Below the pieces are notes generated by a model. The model was not told where the DNA came from. It made no database searches and saw nothing but the letters and a program-made list of their open reading frames with translations. The translations under genes were made by a program, and so were the position numbers. Of a DNA stretch of 64,000 bases, positions 56,985 through 64,000 are shown in pieces (position 1 is the stretch's first letter; each line of letters begins with the position of its first letter). Origin of the DNA: Sycobia sp. Sy_11 (lineage: Eukaryota > Arthropoda > Insecta > Hymenoptera > Epichrysomallidae); contig JACCIC010000029.1 in NCBI GenBank assembly GCA_018907035.1, forward strand, positions 2,311,001 through 2,375,000. The letters are read 5' to 3'.

Positions 56985-57646
56985 TCACGCAACTCCTCGA
57001 TAATAGAGTACATTTCATTAGTGTGACTCTGATTTCCCGCAGATCTTTCAGCCAACAACACAATTAGTCAATATAATAACTCATTCGGGTTATCCTAGTA
57101 TACATAGTCTAAGGGCATATTTTTTTGTACAATTTTAAATCGATATAAAATACCTCCTCTTTTTTTCATACACATAGATAAAATAATTTCTAAAAATTTT
57201 TATTCTTCATTACACAAATTCCTTTATTTTTATCATAATTCTTTTTATGAACATTCGATACTTCGAAAATTTTTTGATAAGTTTGAAGATCATTATTGTT
57301 AATGATTTTATATCTGGTAATTTCGAAATAATAGTTCTAACAAGCGTTTAGTGATGGGGCATTTTGTATTATTAACTATGACATTACCTTTGGCGAAATT
57401 TATTGGTAAATTTCCAATCATGAGACAATTATTTTCCTTATGAACTCCATACACAAAATCAAGAAATGTATGGTGATTAAGGTCGACCATACCTAGATAT
57501 TTTTCAAGACTTTTATCATCATGTTCAATATCACTCTCAGCTGATTCAAAAGAAGTATTAATGTTGTCAGTGATGCGATCATTTTTTAGAGTGTCATTAT
57601 TACTAACATCAATAATCGAATCATAATTACTCTCATCATCAGACAA
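56985..57646 (-). pseudogene. Polinton-associated gene of unknown function, acidic N-terminus
   Basis: ATG at 57646 opens an acidic Ser/Asn/Asp-rich N-terminus (MSDDESNYDSIIDVSNNDTL). A conserved-looking core follows (LMIGNLPINFAKGNVIVNNT, CPITKRLLELLFRNYQ, stop at 57308). Broken frames downstream read ILYRFKIVQKNMPLDYVY, DNPNELLY and GNQSHTNEMYSIIEELRE to about 56990. The N-terminal and C-terminal halves match the pattern of one protein family that I remember from polymerase-B elements. Its role is unknown. It is at least twice frameshifted. The 5' edge is close to the target repeat of the LTR insertion at 57689. Confidence 0.5.
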
Positions 57647-58572
57647 CGATTCTTTAATTTTTTTTCCTCCTTAAAGGTAGATAAATTGTGCGACGGCCAA
57701 AAACATGGCCGCGCAAATTCATTCCGAACAAAGAATTTATTTTACATGTTAAAATTAAAATACTTATGATGGTGTTACATCTAATTTAGTGGATGTATTT
57801 TACATACATACACGGACTTAGATGTATAAACACCAAAAGAAATAATTACGAATATTATTAGAAATAATATATTAAATATATTATTTCTACAATTAGAAAA
57901 TTAAAACTCGCGTAAACACCGAAAACCGGACAAAGGTCGCGACGACTACTGGAGAAGGTAGCCGTCGCAACTGCCGAAACTCGAACGAGTAGAGAGAGAA
58001 CGCGATATCTAGTCTCTCTCTCTGCCACTAAGTTAAGTACAGCGTATGTTGTAGAGGGGATACACTGCGCGCGGCAAGAGAGAGCGCGTTCAATGTATTA
58101 GACCGGCGGCCGCTATCCCCTCTAATACGTGCCGCAAGCACACTACTGCACGCTCTCACTAAGCAGCCTCAGCCGCAACGAATGTAGCGAACGCGCGAAT
58201 ACCAGCATATACAAAGGGTGTCCGAAAACGAATGCACCCGCTGTATTTAATTAAATTAACTAAAACAAATGATTTAATGTACGCATGATGTATAAATATA
58301 TGTATATAAATATTTAAACTTGTGTACATGTATATTATTACTGTGCGCAGCACACCGGCTGCAAATTATAACGAAATATAAAATAATAATTGTTATAATT
58401 ATTATTGATTATTATAATTATTGTTGATTATTATAATTATTGTTGATTATTATAATTATTGTTGATTATTATTGTTATTATTATAATTATTATTATTGTT
58501 AATATAATTATTATAATTCGGCGCCTCACCCGAAATTAAACGAGCGGCGACGGAATTATCCGATGATTTTAT

Positions 58573-58580
58573 TATAAAAG
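58573..58580 (+). promoter_or_regulatory. TATA box of the solo LTR
   Basis: TATAAAAG lies about 130 bp upstream of the hairpin array; transcription would start some 25-30 bp downstream. Confidence 0.5.
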
Positions 58581-58711
58581 GGCCTGCAAAAGGCAAAATC
58601 GGCAGTTCGCCCGGTGAACCAACTGCCCCGAAGTTGTTTCACACGAACTCCTCCCGGAGCTAAAACCTTTCCAGAGCTCAAATTAATCCGGACTTGTAAA
58701 AATCCTCTCCG

Positions 58712-59059
58712 AAATTATTTACTTGATTTCTGTTGCGAGGCGCTCCTCAAAAGACAGACCGTTAATAATTTACCTTTCCTAATTAAACGTGATCCTGGTT
58801 GCGAGGCGCTCCTCAAAAGACCAGCAGTTTACTTATCCTTACATTTACCTATTTCTCCGAAGTTATTAGCTTGATCTCTGTTGCGAGGCGCTCCTCAAAA
58901 GACAGACGGCTAATAACTTTACCTATCCTTAAGTAAACGTGATCCTGGTTGCGAGGCGCTCCTCAAAAGACCAGCAGTTTATTTATCCTGACTAGAAATT
59001 CTCCCCTTAACTCTTGATCCTGGTTGCGAGGCGCTCCTCAAAAGACCAGCGGAGTTAAG
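58712..59059 (+). ncRNA. Array of five hairpins with a conserved apical 19-mer
   Basis: GCGAGGCGCTCCTCAAAAG occurs five times. Each copy is closed by a 5-bp stem: TCTGT/ACAGA in copies 1 and 3, CTGGT/ACCAG in copies 2, 4 and 5. Outside a TGAT-containing internal loop each has its own outer stem: AAATTATT/AATAATTT, TAAAC/GTTTA, AAGTTATTAGC/GCTAATAACTT, AAGTAAAC/GTTTATTT and CTTAACT/AGTTAAG. Extents are 58712-58771, 58784-58831, 58860-58919, 58931-58984 and 59006-59059. Both stem levels vary in sequence but keep pairing. It lies downstream of the LTR's TATA box and upstream of its poly(A) signal, so it would be transcribed. Function is unknown. Confidence 0.75.
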
Positions 59060-59570
59060 TTTTCCTTATTCTTTTGTTCCTTAAAAATCTACTTGTCTCG
59101 GTTCATTAAATCCCCGCGTGGAAAATAACACCGGGTATTCGTGCGATAACTAGCGCCGAATATTAAAGGCATTGCGGAAAATAGCGCAAAATAAACTGTA
59201 ATAATAATATAGATCTAGCGATAAATTACTATTATTAATTATTTTTTGTTTTATATTTATTTGTTTCAGAATCCTGTAAATAGAGGAATTGGACTTTTTT
59301 TAGTTAAATAAATTAATTTTTTGTTATAAAAAATTTATACTGTGTTCGTGTAATATTTTCCTGAAACCGCCGTCCGATCCTAAAAAACTTCCTCCCCTCT
59401 CAAAACTACCCTGGGAAGATACCTCGTAGGCTATCCCGAGGGGAATAGGAACGTTACAATTGTTCTACTCTTCTTTTTTAATATTTGATACATCAGATAC
59501 TTTTGTTACAGTAATGAGTTTATTTAGAGGAGCAATGATTGCTTTGAAGGTTTCATGTAATGTTTAACGT

Positions 59571-60048
59571 TATTTGTCAAAACCTTACAAAAAAGGTTAT
59601 AGTTACTTAAAACCGTATAAAAATAACGTGAGAGATCTCTACTTAAAACCATATACAGGCAAAGGATTAAAAAGTTTCTCTGTAGAATTGCGAGCTCGAC
59701 CATTATCTGACATGGATTTCATAAAATACACTCGTATTTTAAAAATGTCAGATTTTTGAGGTGTATTTATGCGTAATGCACTGCTAACTAATGGTCGATA
59801 TTATAATAAATCAGGTATTGATGATGTTAGCGGTCGTGGAACTCATTGGGTCGCATATTGCAAACGAGACAATAGAGAACTCTATTTCGAAAGTTTTGGT
59901 GATTTAAAGCGATCCCTTAGACCTTATATTATATTTTGGCGATGCTGAAATTATGTACAAGTATGAAAGATATCAGGATTTTAATACATCTATTTGCGGT
60001 CATTTATGCTTGCAGTTTTTATGTAATAATCTTGCAAGTATTTCTATA
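59571..60048 (+). pseudogene. Polinton cysteine protease (adenovirus/Ulp1-like) relic
   Basis: The first frame is Tyr/Lys-rich and ends RPLSDMDFIKYTRILKMSDF at a stop near 59759. The next frame gives VFMRNALLTNGRYYNKSGID and the catalytic-histidine block SGRGTHWVAYCKRDNRELYF (His at 59843-59845), followed by ESFGDLK, where the acidic residue is Glu. A third frame has DFNTSICGHLCLQFL with the likely nucleophilic Cys at 59995-59997. The family processes capsid proteins. At least two frameshifts inactivate this copy. It starts about 110 bp after the LTR insertion and precedes the capsid-type gene. Confidence 0.75.
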
Positions 60049-60091
60049 TAATCTCAAACATTTTGTAATACATGTCATTCTTAACTTAACC

Positions 60092-60280
60092 ATGATGAAT
60101 GAATTATTTACATTGACGTTTTGCGGTACATCGTCTATTCTTAATACTCAATATTTTCCTCCTCTTGAACTTTCATCTAATAAAAATTATGTTCTAGGTT
60201 TAGTTGAGCTTTTAACATTTAACTTTATTCCCAATATTGATGAAAATAATAAAAAAAATTTTATGTCGATAAAGATATAA
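60092..60280 (+). pseudogene. Polinton penton-like (minor capsid) gene, 5' part
   Basis: ATG at 60092 (second ATG at 60095) gives NELFTLTFCGTSSILNTQYF, then LELSSNKNYVLGLVELLTF and ends near FNFIPNIDENNK. I recall this N-terminal pattern from Polinton genes taken to encode the smaller capsid protein; the assignment to penton is inference. The frame then enters inserted DNA and stops at 60278. The rest of the gene resumes at about 61420. Confidence 0.55.
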
Positions 60281-61410
60281 CATAGACGCTTTGGTGGGAG
60301 CTGGTTTGTACTCCGGCTCAACCCAGCTCGGCCCCGATCGCTCAGCCCACCATCAAGTTCTCTTCACTCCACCGAAGGCTATGTTTTATTGTTACTTGCA
60401 TAAGCGGGTGGCTCCGGCTAAACCCGCCTCGGTCCCTAGTCGCTCAACGCGCCACTAGGTTCGCTCGTTCAAGCTCATATTTTATTAATTCTTATTTTAA
60501 TTAATCACAGTGCGCTCTGTACTTTGGCCTACGCTCAACCCGCCTAGGCACTTGGTCGCTCGACCCGCCACCAAGTTTCTTCTACTGTGCATTGTGAAGA
60601 GAAATCCAATTCTCACTCTCACTCAACCCGCCAGAGTTTGAATTGGATTTTTTCCCGTAATTCTATTTTTCTTTTAAAGAGGTTGCTGGGATTTGGACGG
60701 TAAATAAATCTAACTGGCTTACAAAAAACTATAACAAATCTTTATTACAAAAATACTAAAATTTAACAAAAATTATAATCTTTCAGTGCCGCTACACCAG
60801 TCCCTGTTTCGGCTTCTTTGTCTATTGGCCGTGCGCCGTTGTCCTCTGTAACAGTAAATCATAAAACATTTCCCTTATGATTTAATAAAAGCAAGAAAAT
60901 ATTTACATTTATGATTTTACACAAATTTAACGCTCCGCGTGAGCGTATTACAAATCCTAATAATATTTCAACCTATTTCTATATTACGCGATCGGGTCCC
61001 GCGCTCTGAGTGTTCTGAGACTTGTCGCTCGCTATCGCGTCGACGACAGGTCCGCCTCGATTAGCTAGTCTCGAGGCCGTTGGCACACTGAAATTCTACA
61101 CTTACCGCGGCTCTATTTGATATTTGGGAGAGAGCGCTCCCCTTACCACACCGTACCGCGCATAGTCGTCGCGCAGCGCCGTCGCCGCTCGCGAGAATTC
61201 GCGAATCAATTCGTGAATTCTCACTCGCCGCTGCTCTTGGAGCCGCCTTAGGCCCGAAAGCGCTCGCGCGTCTTCGCGGTGCTGCTGGCGCTTTCCCCCG
61301 CGCCGCGCCACGAAGCCCTCGGTGCCCCCCCCCCTTCGCCGCGCCGTGCCGCTCGTGACTTCGCGAATTCAACGGTTCACGAGTTAAATATAATACAATC
61401 ATTTGCGCGA
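60281..61410 (-). mobile_element. Insertion of about 1.1 kb interrupting the capsid-type gene
   Basis: The block separates two parts of one gene. Its composition is unlike the flanks: CpG-rich at 60960-61380 and hairpin-rich at 60293-60650. Read on the minus strand, a GC-rich possible promoter comes first, then AATAAA near 60737-60742, then the hairpins, so it may be an LTR in reverse orientation. The junctions share a loose similarity (…TAAAGATATAAC and …CAAAGAAGTAAC), so a target duplication is possible but not proven. Confidence 0.5.
60293..60650. ncRNA. Array of hairpins with a conserved 13-nt loop
   Basis: The loop CGCTCAACCCGCC (or a 1-3-base variant) occurs at 60339, 60441, 60532, 60557 and 60620. 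Flanking stems are GAT/ATC, CCTAGT/ACTAGG, GCCTA/TAGGC, ACTTGGT/ACCAAGT and CTCT/AGAG, the last enclosed by an 11-bp stem AAATCCAATTC/GAATTGGATTT. Two related hairpins use longer stems: GAGCTGG/CCAGCTC at 60298-60329 and GCGGGT/ACCCGC at 60404-60427. The loop is conserved while the stems differ yet pair. Strand is uncertain; the poly(A) signal suggests minus-strand transcription. Confidence 0.7.
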
Positions 61411-61419
61411 GTCTATGCT

Positions 61420-61791
61420 CGTCGCAAAGAAGTAACTAGCCTACCGCCTGGCAATTATGAAATTGAAGATATTGAAAACTATCTGAAGAAGAGATTAACT
61501 TCTAAAAGTATAATATTAAATGTTAAGCCTAATAATAGCGCGCTTCGTAGTGTTATTGAGTGTAGTCATCAACTCAACTTTGAACCTAAAGATTAACTTG
61601 GTAAACTCTTGGGTTTTTAACAGCGGAGTTTAACATGAGGTGTTATACACAATGAAGGTGTTACACACCTTGCAGTAACCGTCAAGTGCATAGATCATTC
61701 AGAATTACGCATTGTTGATCAAAACGAAGATCTAGTGAAATTCCGAGGAGAGGTTATAACTATCAGATTACACGTTAAACAAATACCTTAG
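61420..61791 (+). pseudogene. Polinton penton-like (minor capsid) gene, 3' part
   Basis: The sequence resumes with EVTSLPPGNYEIEDIENYLK, SIILNVKPNNSALRSVIECS and ends HSELRIVDQNEDLVKFRGEV then ITIRLHVKQIP before a TAG at 61789-61791. One reading frame covers it all, with three internal stops (about 61594, 61618 and 61636). The FRGE-x-I-T-x-R-L-H ending is one I associate with the smaller capsid protein of insect Polintons. It continues the gene begun at 60092. Confidence 0.55.
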
Positions 61792-61841
61792 TGAGCGATG
61801 GGAATTATTTACAACGCTCCTAGGTATATGAATAGCCGGTC

Positions 61842-62051
61842 ATGTCAGCAAACGACCAGTCTTTCACCGACATTCGAACAGGTCAGTTGCCTGAGCAAAA
61901 TAAAAAAAAAAAACAAAATCAAAGTGTCATCGTCGTTCTCGACGATAAGACAGCTCTGAATCATAATCAAGCAGTCAAAGTACTTATACCTCAAAGCATT
62001 CAATTCCTAAAAAGCGTAGGTCTAAAAGTCATCGTTCTTGGTGGAAAATAA
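61842..62051 (+). CDS. Small Polinton-associated ORF, 69 codons
   Basis: ATG at 61842 (MSANDQSFTDIRTGQLPEQN), a Lys-rich patch, then SVIVVLDDKTALNHNQAVKV and ending FLKSVGLKVIVLGGK with a TAA at 62049. No internal break. I recall short proteins ending FLKSLGLKV next to capsid genes in these elements; the role is unknown. Confidence 0.45.
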   Translation: MSANDQSFTDIRTGQLPEQNKKKKQNQSVIVVLDDKTALNHNQAVKVLIPQSIQFLKSVGLKVIVLGGK

Positions 62052-62164
62052 ATTGTATTTTTTTCAATTGTATGCAGCGACGTGGTGGACGTTCTAAGTA
62101 TACAGTCTCCTGTCGCAATTAATGATTCGATTGTGCATTAAGAGATTCGCGCTCATAAGCCAAA

Positions 62165-62945
62165 TACATAAACAAATTTTAATAATAGTGATGAAATTCG
62201 TATATCTATTCAACATCATGACTTGTGCCTTGTACTTTAACGTAGTTCACTACGAGTATGCGGTAAACTTTCTAAAAATGATAGCACAGAGTTGCAAAAT
62301 ACGACATTTGTAAACAATGCCATTTGTCACTTCTTTGAGCATATTGGATATGAATTGAATGCAATAGAAATTGATAGGTGTAAAAATGCAAGAATTACAG
62401 GCCCTATGAAAGGATAGGTTTCTTTAGGTCTGAGTCAAAGTTGAATAATCGAAAATGCAAGGTCGCTTGATAGAGAAGAGTCCAATAAAATTACCGATAA
62501 TTTAGGCCATTTTGATGCTTCCCCATAATATAATTTTCTGTTTCGCTGAAGATTACCGTAAAATTATAATTAATGCAAAGCATGAACTTGTTCTCGTCAG
62601 ATCACTTAACGATTTAAATGCTGCTGTGTAAACAGCAACACTGACATCAACTGATAACGCAGAACAATATGAAAATTTCGAAATAGAAATTACAAAGATC
62701 TAACAGTTGATACCATACGCCCTAGTATCAGATGAATACACGCTTCGACTACTAAAACAGTTGGAAAAAGATCATCCAATCTCTATGAGTTTTCGTACTT
62801 AGGAGCTCTATGAATATCTACTCCTTCCCACTACATCCAAGTATGTGTGGACAGTGAAAACGACATATCAACAGGAAAAACCACGATTCGTCATTTTGAG
62901 ACTTCAAACAAATAGAAAAGGACAAAATATATATATAAGTAAAAT
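62165..62945 (+). pseudogene. Polinton major-capsid-like gene relic
   Basis: Broken frames read SDEIRISIQHHDLCLVL (about 62188), NTTFVNNAICHFFEHIGYEL then NAIEIDRCKNARITGPMKG (about 62300-62415), IIFCFAEDYRKIIINAKHEL (about 62535) and ELYEYLLLPTTSKYVWTVKT (about 62800-62865), ending PRFVILRLQTNRKGQN near 62930. The order and phrases fit the double-jelly-roll-type capsid gene I recall from insect Polintons. It seems to lack the C-terminal part; the next gene follows directly. At least four frame breaks occur. Confidence 0.55.
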
Positions 62946-62970
62946 TTCTTGTTGGAGGCTATCAGTCAAG

Positions 62971-63471
62971 ATGGAGTACATCGTTGATACGCAGGGCTTC
63001 AAGCAAGGTGACAATGAATATCTACTTAAACAGTTTGCCATTTTACCACTCAAAGGCGAGTTAGAACCCTTAGTACTTTTATTTATAAAGTCATTCTCTC
63101 GTGAACGACTTGCAGATCATATCAGAGCGAAAATAAATGGCTTTAAATAAATTATCATGGTATTCCATGGAATTCAGAACAGTTTTGCTATAATCAGATT
63201 ATCAATATACTTTATGAAAATTTACCCAATGCAAATAAAATATTCACCGATGCAGAAATAAAAAGAGAATGGCTGGTTAGATTTAAAAGATACAATTTTA
63301 TCGTTTACGATATTAACGCTATGAATTTACCATTCTGCGAGTGCAAGAAACAGACGGGCAAGAATACTCTAACAGTATGCATCAATCATAATGTAGCGTA
63401 CAAAGTTACGTGTGCTCTGCATAATGTAAAACTATTAAAGAAATACTATTTCAAAACATGGACAAAGTAGG
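62971..63471 (+). pseudogene. Polinton-associated gene of unknown function, copy B
   Basis: ATG at 62971 starts MEYIVDTQGFKQGDNEYLLK and continues FAILPLKGELEPLVLLFIKS to a stop at 63150. A shifted frame carries on: INYHGIPWNSEQFCYNQIIN, KREWLVRFKRYNFIVYDINA, CECKKQTGKNTLTVCINHNV and CALHNVKLLKKYYF, ending at 63471. It is the same family as the 50.1-kb gene but keeps a longer middle and more of the Cys/His cluster. It lies directly after the capsid-type gene. Confidence 0.55.
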
Positions 63472-64000
63472 GTTTATACTCGTCGAAAATAAGCATTGTG
63501 AACGAGCAATAGTACCACATACTCACACAGGCGCGTGCTTCGAAAGAAATTCTTAATAAATAAGAAAGACAAGGTGAAGTAAAGATAAAGTGACTAATAA
63601 GCTAAAGTGAACAATGAACAAGAAGAAAAAAAAACTTCGTACAGTGGATAAAGCCATAAACTAAATATATAACCCAAACAATAATAGGGAGATTTGCAAA
63701 ATTTAGAGAGTGAAAAAAAAGATAAATAAAAGCAGCGGTGAATAAGAGTGCGGGTATAATAATCGGAAATTTCATGAATCTAAAAGAGTACGAATAAACT
63801 AATAATACTAATAATGAAGTTAGAGAATCTAAAAAAACAAACCATTATAAATAATGTGAATAATAGTAGAAAATATACAGTGAATCTAAAACAATTATAA
63901 TATGTCATAGTGAATTATTCCAAATGCAAACATTAGATCTAGTGAATCAACTGTGAATAATTGCAAAAATAGAATAAGTGAAATTAACCAATTTAAAGCA
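63472..64000. other. AT-rich end of window, no gene
   Basis: A-rich sequence with many scattered GTGAATA/AGTGAAT words (for example 63737, 63858, 63932, 63952) but no regular period. Nothing coding is recognised. Confidence 0.5.

Larger units (their letters stand above)
57689..59458 (+). mobile_element. Solo LTR, 1.77 kb, with 4-bp target duplication
   Basis: It begins TGCGACGGCC and ends GGAACGTTACA, with TG...CA ends. ATTG precedes it (57685-57688) and follows it (59459-59462). The internal order suits an LTR: CpG-containing U3, a TATA box at 58573-58580, a structured region with five hairpins (58712-59059), an AATAAA at 59307-59312 and a U5 end. No primer site or element genes adjoin either end, so a solo LTR is likely. 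It interrupts the Polinton gene block. Inner features near 58000-58140 include TAGAGGGGATA and its complement. Confidence 0.6.

Noticed and set aside
58730..59050. Regularly spaced 26-bp repeat resembling a CRISPR array
   Set aside because: The context is eukaryotic, there are no cas genes, and the 'spacers' pair with one another across each repeat. A hairpin array explains the pattern.

Overview
The window looks like a repeat-packed stretch of an arthropod nuclear genome, most probably an insect and possibly a hymenopteran such as an ant. I base this on the AT-rich background, the mix of element types (Ty3/Gypsy LTR elements, R1-like and I/Loa-like LINEs, mariner elements, a tRNA-derived SINE, a Polinton/Maverick) and the absence of bacterial gene organisation. 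I found no convincing host gene, rRNA gene or functional tRNA gene. Nearly every open reading frame of note belongs to a transposable element, and almost all are broken by stops, frameshifts or deletions.

Layout. 1-5.6 kb: plus-strand Gypsy relic, interrupted by a GC-rich 1.0-kb insertion flanked by a perfect 10-bp repeat. 5.6-7.5 kb: element with long inverted arms. 7.7-8.2 kb: LTR-like island. 9.1-16.7 kb: minus-strand Gypsy (CsRn1-like) with gag, protease, RT-RNase H, integrase and an unbroken extra frame of about 350 codons; a tRNA-Trp-type primer site and LTR lie at 16.3-16.7 kb. 17.6-19.0 kb: mariner. 19.1-19.4 kb: SINE with 12-bp target duplication. 19.4-21.3 kb: LINE with RNase H. 21.3-22.4 kb: Gypsy fragment. 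22.7-25.5 kb: mariner fragments and an (AC)n tract. 26.2-29.9 kb: Gypsy with 5' LTR and primer site. 28-32 kb: purine-rich low complexity. 32.3-37.2 kb: two R1-like LINEs head to head. 37.4-43.3 kb: Gypsy with a tRNA-Pro-like primer site. 43.4-45.3 kb: AT-rich tandem repeat, a 662-bp palindrome and hammerhead-like motifs. 45.4-49 kb: AT-rich and hairpin-rich repeats.

From 49.1 to 63.5 kb the window holds dispersed remains of one or more Polinton/Maverick (adintovirus-like) elements: protein-primed-type DNA polymerase B, a truncated integrase with a chromodomain-like tail, an adenovirus-type cysteine protease, two capsid-type genes, and several unnamed genes that I recall as travelling with this family. 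Two later insertions cut into it: a 1.77-kb LTR with a 4-bp target duplication (57.7-59.5 kb) and an approximately 1.1-kb element inside a capsid-type gene (60.3-61.4 kb). Each insertion carries an array of hairpins whose loop sequence is conserved while the stems differ but still pair. These two arrays are the observations I would examine first.

Family names rest on motif recognition without database searches. Boundaries of decayed copies are approximate.
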